DNA of 64,000 nucleotides. Source: Lentinula raphanica. Its lineage: Eukaryota; Basidiomycota; Agaricomycetes; Agaricales; Omphalotaceae. Below the pieces are notes generated by a model. It did not search any database. It saw nothing but the letters and a program-made list of their open reading frames with translations, and was not told where the DNA came from. A program made the position numbers and the translations under genes. Of the stretch, positions 45,722 through 57,403 are shown piece by piece. The number at the start of each line of letters is the position of its first letter. The first letter of the stretch is position 1. The stretch covers positions 558,001 through 622,000 of the forward strand of contig JANVFP010000005.1 in assembly GCA_027919835.1 (NCBI GenBank). Direction: 5' to 3'.

Positions 45722-46800
45722 TCTTGTCTGTGTTTCTTGCTCGTATTACTGCCCCAAAGTTTGTTCTCCGCAGACTACAAGCCTGTATATCCACTCACAA
45801 GCATTTGCTCTCGTATAGTGATGCCAAAACCACGCAGTGAAAATGCGAATGCCATGACTTTCAGTTACATCGATGATCAAGATGGGGATCCATTGACTGG
45901 TGTTTTCCCCGTGCTTTCGCCCCCATCAGACTGGACACAGGGCTCTATCTGCACTGAGTGCGCCTTTCATCCTGATCCATCCAAAGCATTCAACGGGACT
46001 TGGTCTGACACCACCCATTATGTCTCTGACCCAGCAAGAACTGTTCAGTTCAATTTCACTGGTGTGTATTCTTACATCCTGCGCATGTTCCTGCTGGACG
46101 ATGATGGCTCAAACATATGGATGTACATCGTAGGCACCTCCTTGGATGTCTACTGTATCATCCCCAACCCATCCAATCAAGATCTCATATCGACTTACAA
46201 CTTGACATTCAGTCTAGATGGACAGCCTCTTCCGCAGACCTTCTCACATCGGAGTGATCTTTCCGACAACTATACCTACAATTCCAGTGTCCTGTCCTTG
46301 GAAGGACTATCGTTAACAAATCATGTTTTCACTATGCTCGCAGCTTCGACAACTGTGAATTCTAGCTTGCTATTCGATTATGCGAGATACTCAAAGTAAG
46401 ATTGGGTTTACAAGTTAGTTGTTGTTCATCTCTCAGTGATTCTCGAAACAGCATCACGTCTTCTTCTACTGCTCCTTTGCAGACACAAACAAGCTCTGTT
46501 ACTTCCCCAACAACCGGGCACCACGTATCCACACTTCCTATCATCATAGGCGTCGTCCTCGGCTCAATCATACTCATTCTCCTCCATGTTATTTTCGTGC
46601 CCCTCTATCGTCGTCGCAAACAACTTCGACCTCGATCCATACCAAAGTTAAACGGAATAGAGCCCTATGTCTATCAAGTGGAACCCTCGCATTCCTCACC
46701 GAGGAGTTTCGGTAGCACACAAAGTTCGGGTCAGAACTTCGAACAGAGCGGTCCTGATCTGAGCGAACCACCCTCGTACAGCAAGGTTTCCTCTTTATAA
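45722..46800 (+). CDS. Single-pass membrane protein with Asn/Thr-rich ectodomain (short tail)
   Basis: Function unknown; same design as the protein at 50632. The first open stretch reads CFLLVLLPQSLFSAD, a signal-peptide-like sequence, but no ATG is in that frame (ATGs at 45712 and 45718 are one base off), so the 5' end is unresolved. The ectodomain starts FSYIDDQDGDPLTGVFPVL and includes CTECAFHPDPSKAFNGTW and FNFTGTSLDVYCIIPN across the intron 46062-46133. A second intron is 46396-46436. The membrane helix is LPIIIGVVLGSIILILLHVI, then the stop-transfer RRRK and a roughly 65-residue cytosolic tail ending SEPPSYSKVSSL. Many N-x-S/T sites suggest glycosylation. I infer a cell-surface role. 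Confidence 0.72.
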
Positions 46801-47747
46801 TCATTGACGTCCTTGTTTTGCTGTATCTTACTATTCATCAACTAATGCAATTGTGTTGATTGCCCCGTTCGTAAGTTTTTGACCCGCAGCATGTGCTCAG
46901 AAGGTCAAGGATGAATGGCTAGTACTATGTAAGCTGAAGGTTCAGCACTGCCGTGTGTAGGACACTAAACTCTTGCCATCGATATTATCGGGGGTGAATG
47001 AAACGATTAGTCGTCGTGGCCGCTGGAGGGTTCATGAATTGTTATACGGCGTTGTTTTAGTTAAGTCTTCGAAACTTAACGTCCTATTTCTTTACAATTC
47101 AAGGCGCCAAGGTTTTCTAAATGAAGTTCGCGAACAGACGGATTTCAGTTGGAGAATCTCTTCCTCTAGAAAAAAAACACTTCATCAGTATGCATGACAG
47201 GAATCGTTCCGTCAGGTGGTTGATCTCCTCCACTATCCGAATCAATGATCGTATGATTTCTAAATCAGTTGGGAATTCCTCCATTGCAAACAAAGACGCA
47301 GGAAAATCAGCACCAGGAAGTGGAGAAAGGGATTTGCAATCTCTATCACTCATATCCTGAAATTAATGATTGATTATTACAGCACTACGGAAGAATTCGA
47401 CTCATATTTCCCTCCAATTTTATTCTCATCTTCGAGCCTCCCGCTACAGCACGATTTACCGTTGATTCACCGCCTATGATTTTCTCCAACATGATTTGCA
47501 GCGGAGAAAAACTTCTCTGCATGTTGATGTCTATGTACTAACGCTGGGGAAATCCGTGGGATTAGGAATAGCAGTGGTCCAGAGACCAGCCTCGGTTGAA
47601 CGGTAGAATATATTCGATATTCTCAGATTCACACCAGAATGGAGAGGCGTAGAAGATGGACCCGAGAGCATGAACGTTTCTATCACTGACGGAAGATTTA
47701 TCTAGATGCAAATGATTTAGATTCAGGAGATATGCTCGTACGGGCGA
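46801..47747. other. Gene-poor stretch
   Basis: About 950 bp. Overlapping frames of 78-79 codons on the two strands at 47117-47360 mirror each other and are not convincing. On the minus strand 47540-47700 a frame reads LPSVIETFMLSGPSS and IFYRSTEAGLWTTAIPN, which is faintly protein-like. I could not connect it to a gene. Confidence 0.4.
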
Positions 47748-49237
47748 CTATGACTGCTGTGTTCGGAGAACTCCCTCCAAAATCTCTGAAACCCGTTCAA
47801 ATCTGGTCTGCACATCGGCTAGATAATCTGACGTGTTTTTGTCAGTCATATTCCCTGCAGGCACGTCCAGAGTGAATGTCGGCGCGTATAGAGGGAAAGC
47901 TGAGTGAGTAGGATCGTCTGGAATGTTGACCGAAACATCGAGAGGCTTTTTGAGCTACACAGAGTAAAAATGATCAGCGAGGGACATAAAAAGACGGAGG
48001 ATGTTCGACTTACGATGATAGACGTGAGATAACTCCATGCCCTCGCCGCATTCGGCGCATGATATCCGCCTCCTCCCAGGAACAACTTCCGGCTACCCTT
48101 CCATTCGTTGACGATGCGCGAAACGCACCATCCTAGAGAACCTTCGATTGCAATGTCCAAACACCAATTGAACACTTTGCACTTTGTGTCACCAGCGAGT
48201 CCATCGACACCGCATTGAATGACGATGTAATCTGGGTTGAAGGCGTTTTTAATGCGTTCTACGTGTGGCCAAATAGAAGCGAACGTTTTGGCGGAGGCGC
48301 CTTCCAGGAGAGGAAGGGAAAGAGTGAATGGATCGAAGGGGACGGATGGGTCAAGTGGGAGTTGAGCGAGAGGGGACGAAGGGAAAAAACCAGGCGCGGC
48401 GTGGTGAATGCTGAAGGTCTAGACCAATATCCTGAATGAACGGATCGAGTTGAGAATAGAGACCAAAAGACCTACTAAGACTTGTTTCGAGTTTGAGCTA
48501 GTCGACGAGTAGAAAGCATTTGCGACGCCATCTGCAAAGTGTACGTCGAGATCTAGATACATCACTCGCTGCTTCTTGTGTTGGGTTGGCGAAGTACTCA
48601 ATGACCCTGTGAGTGGCACGGCTGGTACTATTGTGGTCTTTTTGAGCAACAGAATCGCCAATACACAATCCGCGACATAGCAGAACCCGGACGCTCGAGA
48701 CTTCTGTGCATGATGTCTATCCAAACGCAAAACGCGTCAGAGACTTCAATGGTTTCTAAGAACGGGAAGGCTATGACCTTCCACCTTCCCAGTTGATGGC
48801 TGTGGTTGCATAACCTGAATGCAGGGAGTTTGCAGCTGCGATTGTAGCTCCAGCTACGAGCCTGGCGTACTCCGGAAGACCAAGGAATCGAGGACAATCA
48901 TCCTCCAGTCCAAAATCAGTTGAGTCTAGATTGGTTTGTCTTGGATCCTGCAAAACCGCGTCCAGATAATCTTGAGTGTGGAATAAGCTAAGGTCCTCAA
49001 TAGTAGCTAGCCTAGGCTCGACGAGTTGGATCGGTTGAGCAGGGGAGTAGTCTCGAGATAGAAGGCCGAAAGCTTTTGCAAGGGTGTGAACGAGAACAGA
49101 TCTGCTAACATTCGAAGGCAGCAATGATGCATACTGCATAGTCGAGTTTAGGTTGAGGAATACGGATAGTATAAGAGGAGAGATACTTTGACTAAGTCTC
49201 GAGATACTACATAAACCACTTGATCTTGAGAGCACAT
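47748..49237 (-). CDS. Histone deacetylase, class I type (HDAC8/Hos1-like)
   Basis: Zinc-dependent lysine deacetylase. The start at 49237 gives [17 protein letters not shown], spliced to [20 protein letters not shown], which mirrors HDAC8-type N-termini (VVSxxLVKxxSLLPSN). Core motifs: [20 protein letters not shown] (the His-His charge relay), then [35 protein letters not shown] (Asp and His zinc ligands; the usual HHGDGV is HFADGV here), [29 protein letters not shown], and [17 protein letters not shown] carrying the transition-state Tyr region. The end is EGVLRTQQS. At least four short introns. Expected in the nucleus acting on histone tails or cohesin-like substrates; the substrate is inferred from family only. 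Confidence 0.9.
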
Positions 49238-50631
49238 TGAGTATGAAGTTGAAGGATTAGACCATGGCCGTAGCTTTTAGAAAAAGGAAACAAGCGCCCG
49301 CCAGATCCCGTGAGCGCCAAAAATTAAAAATCAGCATAGACAGGCATAGACATGCACAAACGGCTTCAGCGTCCAACTTCCACCATCGTCGTTGCATCGA
49401 AAAACTCGGGCCCCATCATCTCATCTACATCACTCAGGAACCCTCTGTAACAATTTTCTGCGCTCGGTTGCCTTCACTACTTCAAGGTTATCCATCTCAA
49501 CACCTTCAATCATCTTTACTGGTCCTACACCTTTTGTATTCGAGTCAGGAGGAGTCAGGATTGCGGCCCTGGTTGATTCTATCGCGCATGTTTCACGAGC
49601 AGGTCAGCGCTATCGTTAATACCTGCCTTAGTGGCTCGTTCTACGCTCATGACTGATAGTATGGCAACAGCAGGACACTATGCTGTACAGTGCGGTGAAC
49701 AATGCATTCGAATACCACGTCATGCGCTCTGGCAGTATCTCCTCGAATCTTTCTCAAATACATGTTCCTATAGGTTCCTATCAATGCAATCGACTCTTTT
49801 GGTGTGACGGGACATGAGTCCAATCAGGCTGGCATCAAGACTATTTTCCCTATCTCATGCGCTCTCCTACTGGTTCATGCACGCTCGTCAAGATCTCGCA
49901 CCTCAATTCAACAGCTCTGTTACAAATTTAAGAGCTTAGGTGACAATTCCCGAAGTTGGACGAGTTCGTCAATTCAAGGCCCAATCGTTCGGGAACTCAT
50001 ACACGAAAAAAGCAGTGACTGTCCAATCCAAGCTGTACTTCCGCCTGGTTGCGATGATTTGAAGGCTATCGAGGCCGGGAACATATCAGTAATGATCGTC
50101 GGAAGCTCCCAAATATCTTGTGGCCACGGTTGATCCACTAGAGGTATGAATGGATGTATTCCCACCAGTGAGCTACAAACATGGATATTTTATGTCATCT
50201 TCAGTGTCAATCTGTCGTCGAATCACTTCACTCAGGCTTCCGCGGAAACCAGTCAATGGATGTTTGGATGAATATTACTCGAAGACTGCACGTCTTACAA
50301 AGTTCAATGATCATCAGATACTGCTCATTCATCAATTCGATTGATCTCTGATGTATCGCATTCTGCTTGTCCGTGACAATTTCCGTTCTAGGCCGAGTTT
50401 GAGGAATCATCATTCAAAAGCACTGCTTGTCTGTTCAAACTGCCCTCTGAGATGATGGATTGAGCACCACCAACCAACAGTCATACTGCTTTCCATCTCA
50501 GTCGTCTTACTCTTCAACCGTCACTGCCCATCCTCTTCCCCTTGGCAATTCTCACTTTCTTTTGCATTTTGCGCCGGTGCGAACTTCATCCCGACCAACG
50601 CAGCATCCATTCTTGGTCTTCTTTGGCGTCC
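49238..50631. other. Gene-free stretch
   Basis: About 1.4 kb between the divergent deacetylase and the large membrane protein gene. Frames of 60-130 codons occur but are basic, repetitive or mirrored on both strands, without splice support. Nothing recognised. Confidence 0.45.
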
Positions 50632-53600
50632 ATGACCAGTTTCCCTCTACCTCTGCGACTTCTAATCCTCGCTCTATCCTTCGAAATTCAAGCAGTACTT
50701 GCGGTTACTACTATCACAAATGTCACAGTTGACGATCAGGACCCCGCCATTTTATACTCGCCAGAGGATTGGAACACCACAGAGGCTTACAATTCGCTCG
50801 ATTACGGAGGATATCACCATCTCAGTGGTCAATCATCCGCCTTTGCAATCTTTAACTTTACGGGTACGTTGCACTATCCAATATCTCGCGGTTATATAGA
50901 ACCGTCAACCCGGTTTCGATTCTGCAACACTGATCCGTCATTCCATCCATCTATCCATCCACCGTCATTTCTCATACCTTGATGTTACAGGGGTTGCTAT
51001 CTACTTTCTATCCCCACTCTGGCCTTACGCTGTCGGAGCACGACTTGTGCTTGACGGCCAAATTCCACCTGTCTTCGTTGATCTGCAAGATCATTCCCAG
51101 CCTGTGAACTCGACCGGAGGTGCGGAAACGGTGTCAAGTGCGGTCGTTTGGGGGTTTGAGAATTTGGCGCTTGGGAATCATAGTTTACAAGTCGAGTTTG
51201 CGCAGGGTCAATCCCAGTACGTGGTTGTTGATGCTTTCATGTGAGTGAATTCGTGAAAGTTTATCCTATGTCTTGATATATCTCCGTTTCCAGATATTCG
51301 CGTGTGGAAGACGCTACCGAGACCCCCACTTTCTCATCTTCTTCGTCGTCGATGCCATCCCAAACGACCTTTCAACAAACGGGCTCAGCGGCATCGGGGT
51401 CTGGCCAGTCTAATAGTAATACCTCAGCTTTGACCGGAGCTGTAATTGGCGGCTTAGTGGCCATAGCCGTAATACTCCTCTGTCTGTTTGTGTACCGTCG
51501 GCGGAAACGCAAAGCTGCCAAATTGCTTCGCTTCCACCTATCAAACCATGACGAACAATCCGAAGAAGATCCCGAACGTCGAGTCAGTGCCTTGGAATCA
51601 TCTGTGACCCATGATGCCACAGTTCTATCAGCGAATAGTCGATCTGCGGAACGTCTACTGCAACCTGCAGCTTCTGTCGATTTGGCCCCTCACCCGAGAT
51701 CTGTCGTGCCCATATCTCCCACCTCCTTGAGACCAACACTTCCTCCACTCATCACGAAAGAGCTTCCTGCCATCCCCCCACCTGACGACGGATCACAATC
51801 TGCTGTCAAATACACCAGAAATATCTTTTCTGCAGTCTCCTTGAAGCGCTTCACCACTTCCGCTCTGAAATCTGTCCCGATAAGTGGGTCTACAGAGTCA
51901 GCAACATCGTCCTTCTTTCCCAAACCTATCCATGACGAGGATCGTGGGATTCTAACTGTGTCCAGACAACAGTCTCTTCGCGATGCATCGACACCAAAAC
52001 GAGTGAGCGCGGGTGTATCAGATCCGACGAATTTCGCTAGAACTGGGACATATCCAGGAGCTTCGAACGCAGGAAAAGAAATTCAGGAGCCGCGTCTTTT
52101 TCCTGTGCGGCCTATTAGACCTGCTCTCGTGGGTAATAATGAGAATGTCCAGCCTCCAGTAACCATCGACGTCACCCGTAGGAAGCATCAACCTGGCCTT
52201 TCGGTTTCACCACAGTCAAACGCGGGCCTGGATTCACCAACGCAAACTGCTCCTGCGGAAATCCACACAAACAAAGGGACAACCTTGAAACCCCTCATGA
52301 TTATACCGGAGACTAATACAAAGAACGGTTCAGTTGTGTCAGAGGAGAATAACTCATCTCCCAATATTAGCGTGAAGCGTCTTTCGGAAGGGAAGATCAG
52401 AGTAGAGAAAGAGAAGCAACGACGACGACGTCCCAAGACCCCTGTCGCCCTACACGGTCCTCGGCCTCGTCCTTTACCTTCACCTCCAACCCCCCTTCCT
52501 CGATCGACATATAACACTCCTTTATCATCTGCATCCTCGACGATTGCTACCCATGCTACCTACGCCACAAGCGTCACTGAAACTATGACTAGCGAGCAAT
52601 CAGGTACAACTGCGAGTCCTCTCTCACCCTCCAGATCTACGACGGGCCGTAGACGTAGGCCTCTACCACCAACATCGCCAGAAGCGAGGAAGTCGCTCTT
52701 ATTGGGTTCTCATATATTGGTTCCATTGAAAGGGGTGCATCACGGGCTGGGAGCTGTCTCTGTTCATTCTCGCGCGCGCGAGATCAGTGCATTGATTCAT
52801 GCACAAACAGAGTTATTGAAAGAAGAAGAACAGCACGACCTCGAACATAATTTGACCAAGTCTCAACAAGCAATCTTTTCCAGCCCGCTTCAAGCGGAAA
52901 ATGAGAGTAAACATCTCAAACAGGATGAGGCTGCTACAAAGTCAAATGTGCTTGTACTTCCTTCCCCTCCCTCTGTTGATCCCATCCCTCCTATCACCGT
53001 TTCTGATTCAACTTCGCATCGACCAACACTACGGGCTCGCAGCGGTCAGCCGGAATACTCACTTAGTTTACCATCCACCTTACCTAGTCACTTCATGAAT
53101 TCGCGGGAACCGGAGAACGACGTCGACCACCATTCTCCTAACTCTACCTCGAGTCGAGGACCGTTACCTCCCACGCCTCCCGTACCAATGTCAGCCCATT
53201 CAGCTCCAGATGCAGACTCAGGCAATCGATCGCCAAGACGCTTACCTCCCCGACCTCAGCGATTACAGCTGGAGAATTCACGGACAGAAACGCGAAAGGA
53301 AATACTTGAGCTTGTCAGTGATGCTCAATATCTCACAGTCCCGGTAGACCTCAACCTTGCCCCGCCTCCGTATTCGGGCCGTCGTGCTGAACCATCAAAG
53401 GTTCCTCCGGGAAAGCCAACTGAACGACTTCCTGCTCAAGGGGCAGTCCAACTGGCAGAGCCTGTGTCAGAAGACGCAGCCCGTAAAGCAGGGAGTTTTG
53501 CTGTATTGCGCTCTACTGAACCTCGACGGCCACCGCAGAACATACCGGTGACGCCTTCAGAATGGAGGACTAGCTCAGCTGCCCAGAGCTCCATAACATC

Positions 53601-54492
53601 AGGTTCTATAGGACGCGGTCCTCTAACTCAAGAGGTTCAACATCATGATGACACTGCGGCGGATATGTTGTTTGAGCTGCTAGATGATGCTGCTTCTGCC
53701 TCCATGTCTTCTCCAGATAGTCCTCCAGCAGCTCAGCAACACTTGATGCCCACGAAATTGGGTCTTAACTCATCAGTGTATCCTCCAGCACGACGACCAT
53801 CTACGAGGACACATAACAAGGCATCCTCAGAACCCCAGGGTTATCCTGCAGCCGCTCAAAGCGGTTCTGTGATGAGAAGTTCAAGGGTACCGTTAATGCC
53901 AGCGAGCACTGCGTCTGCTTCCGGTAGTTCTACTGCAACTAGGCCTCTCTCAATACCCAAGAAGACAGATTCCACCTTATCAGTGTCTTCTCTGACACGT
54001 CGACCGTCTAACAAGACACATAACAAGGCATCTTCAGAACCCCAGAACTATTCTGCAGCCGTTCAAAGCAGTTCGTCTACCCAACCTCAGCCGGTGCGAG
54101 AGGCCGTGACGAGAATCCCGAGGGTAGCGTCAATACCAGAGCACGCGGCAGTAAACACTACACCGTCCAAGCTATCACTATCTCATGGACCTCCGTCAAT
54201 TCCTCCTCATCCCATTACTTCACCTCCGCAGCCTCCATCAGGACTCTCTACTACTGTTCCAGCATCTTCGATGCCTTTGAATCCCGAACCAAGGACGATA
54301 CGGAGTAAATTATGGAATGCGAAAGGAGTCAACAGCAGGAATATTGTATCCAGTATTGGAAGGGGTCCTGTTCAAGTTGGTACCACTACTTCACCTTCTA
54401 TCAGCACCCAAAGCCTGTCCCGTTCACGATCTAACTCTGCTCCAAATCTTCCAAAATCTCAGACAACACAGACTATTTACCCACCAGCATAG
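50632..54492 (+). CDS. Single-pass membrane protein with very long Ser/Pro-rich cytosolic tail
   Basis: Function unknown. Exons 50632-50863, 50991-51240 and 51294-54492 join to 1,226 residues. Signal peptide MTSFPLPLRLLILALSFEI then QAVLA. The ectodomain (about residues 25-195) begins ITNVTVDDQDPAILYSPEDW and has FNFTGVAIYFLSPLWP, the same fold signature as the protein at 45722. A Ser/Thr stalk leads to the helix GAVIGGLVAIAVILLCLFVY, then RRRKRKAAK. The tail of about 985 residues is disordered, rich in Pro-containing ligands for SH3 domains (PRPLPSPPTPLPRS, GPLPPTPPVP, RLPPRPQRL), with a duplicated block RRPS-THNKASSEPQ. I infer a surface sensor or polarity scaffold. The start was set by the signal peptide. 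Confidence 0.8.
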
Positions 54493-54849
54493 ACTCTGTA
54501 GATATTTAATTTCTTGATGACCGGTGCAACACGAAATCTATTTGAGCTTGCCAAAGGAATGTAAAACCGTCGTAACGTCAAAACTTCGAGCCATTACATA
54601 GAACATCTTTAGCTGAGGCAGACACGCTCTTAGACTGTATGGAAGTTCAACAAAATCATACTAATGCAATGGATTCGATGTCGATGGATTGTTAAGTCAC
54701 CCACTGCCAGTGAATTATATGATTTGAGGATAGAAACGACAAATACAACGACATAATCATCGTATACATATCGACAATAAGTAAAAAAACAGGAAACATA
54801 AAGTACACGGGCCACGAGATTGGCGACACCCACGCAAAGCGCTCTATAT
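54493..54849. other. Intergenic between convergent genes
   Basis: About 360 bp with the 3' ends of the membrane protein gene and the H2A gene. AT-rich; no gene seen. Confidence 0.5.
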
Positions 54850-55620
54850 TTAGGCCTCCTCGTCGTCCTTTTTGCCCTTACTGTAGGATACAATCAGAAC
54901 AATCAACAAAGAGGAAGAAACAATTCCTACGTTTTCGATGGTAGAAGCTGAGACTCAATGTGGGGAACGACACCACCTTGCGAGATCACGACATCACCGA
55001 GGAGTTTGTTCAACCTGTTCCAAAAGAGCGAATAGTCAGAAACGAGACGATTATACAAAACAGCTGGAACGCACTCTTCATCATTCCTGATAGCTAGTTG
55101 AAGATGTCTGGGCACGATACGTTGTTTCTTGTTATCTCTTGCGGCATTGCCCGCAAGTTCGAGAATCTCAGCGGCGAGATACTCAAGGACGGCAGCAAGG
55201 TAAACTAAAGGTTCCGAAAGCGGATATGATAGTATAGATCAGGTGAAGTGAAGAAAACAGAAGCAGAGGATAGAGGAGAGATGATCAGAAAAATACGAGA
55301 GACATGAAGACATGGATCTCACCAGGAGCACCTGCACCTACACGCTGCGCGTAGTTTCCCTTCTTCAACAGACGGTGTACACGACCGACAGGGAATTGCA
55401 AACCAGCCTTTGCCGAACGGGATTGCGATTTTCCGGAGGATTCACCACCAGCCTTTCCACCGGAGGATTTGCCAGATTTTCCTGTACGATAGCAAGTCGA
55501 ATTCGAATCAAATCCTCAGGAGAGGGTACCACATATTAGACGAACCTTTTCCAGACTAAAAAGAGGAGTAGTGTCAGATCAAGCATCAGTGAGAGTGGAT
55601 GATTGAGGTTGACAAACCAT
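54850..55620 (-). CDS. HTA1: Histone H2A
   Basis: Core nucleosome histone. Six exons (55618-55620 holding only the ATG, 55546-55555, 55323-55481, 55075-55204, 54931-55014, 54850-54880) join exactly in frame to 138 residues. The N-tail is [20 protein letters not shown], then the H2A signature [60 protein letters not shown] and [12 protein letters not shown]. The C-terminus is KGKKDDEEA and lacks the SQE motif that most fungal H2A carry for DNA-damage phosphorylation. The acidic patch residues (EYLAAEILE) are present. The gene is divergent from ATP10 with 285 bp between starts. No H2B is beside it. Confidence 0.95.
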
Positions 55621-55905
55621 GTTAAATCAGTGATATGGTTATGTGAAGAGCTTAGAGGATCAGGAAAGGTGAGCGAGAATGTGGTAGGGAGTCAAGAAGT
55701 GAGGAAAGAGAAACGCGTTAAGTTTCGGCCGTTATATACTCTAAGATAAGCCGCTCACGTGAGAGTAAACGAAGATGCATATCACATGACCTTTTGTTTC
55801 CGCGCGACGTGTCGCGCCTTTCACACGCTCTGGCCCTTCGGAGAAACCGGGTGTCCGGGCGGCCCGTAGTCAGCTTTAATTTTCCACCCTCGACGACGTC
55901 GTGGA
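55621..55905. promoter_or_regulatory. Bidirectional promoter, H2A / ATP10
   Basis: A 285-bp region between divergent start codons at 55620 (minus) and 55906 (plus). TTATATACTCTAA near 55731-55743 holds a TATATA element about 110 bp from the H2A start. GC-rich sequence with several CGCG words occupies the ATP10 side. Confidence 0.5.
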
Positions 55906-57037
55906 ATGGCGGCGGCATGCTGTTCTAGACGAACTTTGGCCTCTTGGCGACATCCAACGTTTATCAGGACTTCGATTGCAGGCCAGAGATATACTTCATC
56001 ATCATCACAAATTGGCCCTTCCTCATTATCCTCCAAATCGAATAATTCACGATCGTCCAACACACGCACTGCAAAATCCTCTGCTAAATCTGCAACTCAA
56101 GATGAGTTGAAGCCTTTGTCGCGACCACTGGGTGTTCCAGAAAAGCCGGTCATTGAGCATCAAACGAGGCTTCAGAGATTGAAGGAGGTGTTGACTAATG
56201 ACGAGGCCATTGCTGAGCAGAGGAAACATCTGTGAGTGGGCACATCTGTACTAGACAATGGTCTTCTTACTGAAGCTTTCTCTCGCAGGGTGAAAGAAGC
56301 AGTTACCAAAGGTTATTTCCATGATCTCAATGCAACTCGAAGGCATGGAGGTAAAACATGGATTGCACCAACAGTCTTGATACGAGAAGATGTCCGTCTC
56401 ATCTTTTGACCAGGTTCCTAAGCTGACTATCAAGAGATATTCTAGCGATCTCTGTACTTTCCGGATATAGCTGGTAAATCTCTCGCGGACGGAAGTGAAC
56501 AACATACTACCTCGATGTGCGCAGGGAAGATTTCAGTAATATCTCTGCTCAATACGAAGATATCCGAAGTATGCATGCTGTTCCCTTGACCCTTCTACTA
56601 ACGCTGACGTTGAAAACAAGATCCATACCGCCTCATTCACAGCTCCTACTCTCGATCGGTTTTCTAGTCACCCGCTGTTCAACTACCTCCAAATCAACAT
56701 TCAATCAAACACTCTTAAATCCATTCTCGTCTCCCTATTCCTTTCCTCGCTCAGACGAGCAATACCACCGGAACAACATCCTTATTATCTCGTATCCTCT
56801 CAGAATCTTGAATACCAACGAGAAGCTATAGGGCTAGCTAACGACCGCGTGGGTTATGTTTATCTGGTGGATGAGAATTTGCGGGTGAGATGGGCTGGTT
56901 GTGCCGACGCAATGCCTGAAGAAGCGCGATCGCTGGAAGTCTGTACGGGGATGCTTTTAAACCGGCTGCAAAAACGGAAAAGGCAGACGGAGGACAAGGA
57001 GAAGTCGTCACTAGAGGAAGTGCAACAGAGCAATTGA
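55906..57037 (+). CDS. ATP10: Mitochondrial ATP synthase assembly factor ATP10
   Basis: Chaperone for assembly of the Fo sector of mitochondrial ATP synthase (binds Atp6 in yeast). The N-terminus MAAACCSRRTLASWRHP is basic and hydroxylated, a typical mitochondrial presequence. Then RPLGVPEKPVIEHQTRLQRL and, across the first intron, KHLVKEAVTKGYFHDLNATR. GGKTWIAPTVLIRED is followed after an intron by LYFPDIAGKSLAD, then the family core around CAGKISVISLL, PLFNYLQINIQSN, LKSILVSLFLSSLRRAIPP and DRVGYVYLVDENLRVRWAGC. The last residues are Lys/Glu-rich. Several introns between 56233 and about 56500 were set by phase only. Length is normal for the family. Confidence 0.88.
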
Positions 57038-57403
57038 GTATTAGTAGTAGATTGTACAATTCAGCTGGGGATAGCTTTGGTCTGGTTGCTTTCTGAACGT
57101 TAACGCTCAATTGTTAATGACTCCAGCTTGGCTCTGTCACTGCTCTTTCCTGGGAGCCCGACGCGCGGCATGAGTCGGCATAACGTGCAAACCACGTGCC
57201 AGATGTCGTGGCGACGGATCAGCGCTTAACCACCGACGCAGCCAAAAATAGTAAATACTCTTTGCCATCCCACTGGCAACTCCGACTTTTTCCTCCACTC
57301 CCAACCACCTACACGTAGACTGCTGCTCTTTCCACGTTAACTTTTCCTGGTTTGCTGGTTATCCCAACCTCGAACATTCGGTCGACATTGCCCACGACGA
57401 ACA
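57038..57403. other. Intergenic with promoter of the glycosyltransferase gene
   Basis: About 370 bp. C/T-rich sequence (TTTTTCCTCCACTCCC) at 57286-57303 is typical of fungal transcription start regions. No gene is seen. Confidence 0.5.

Noticed and set aside
47117..47360. Mirrored open frames on both strands (78-79 codons)
   Set aside because: Frames that mirror each other without homology or splice sites are most simply chance.
51372..52517. Minus-strand open frames inside the 50632-54492 gene
   Set aside because: They are shadows of the long Ser/Pro-rich exon on the plus strand.
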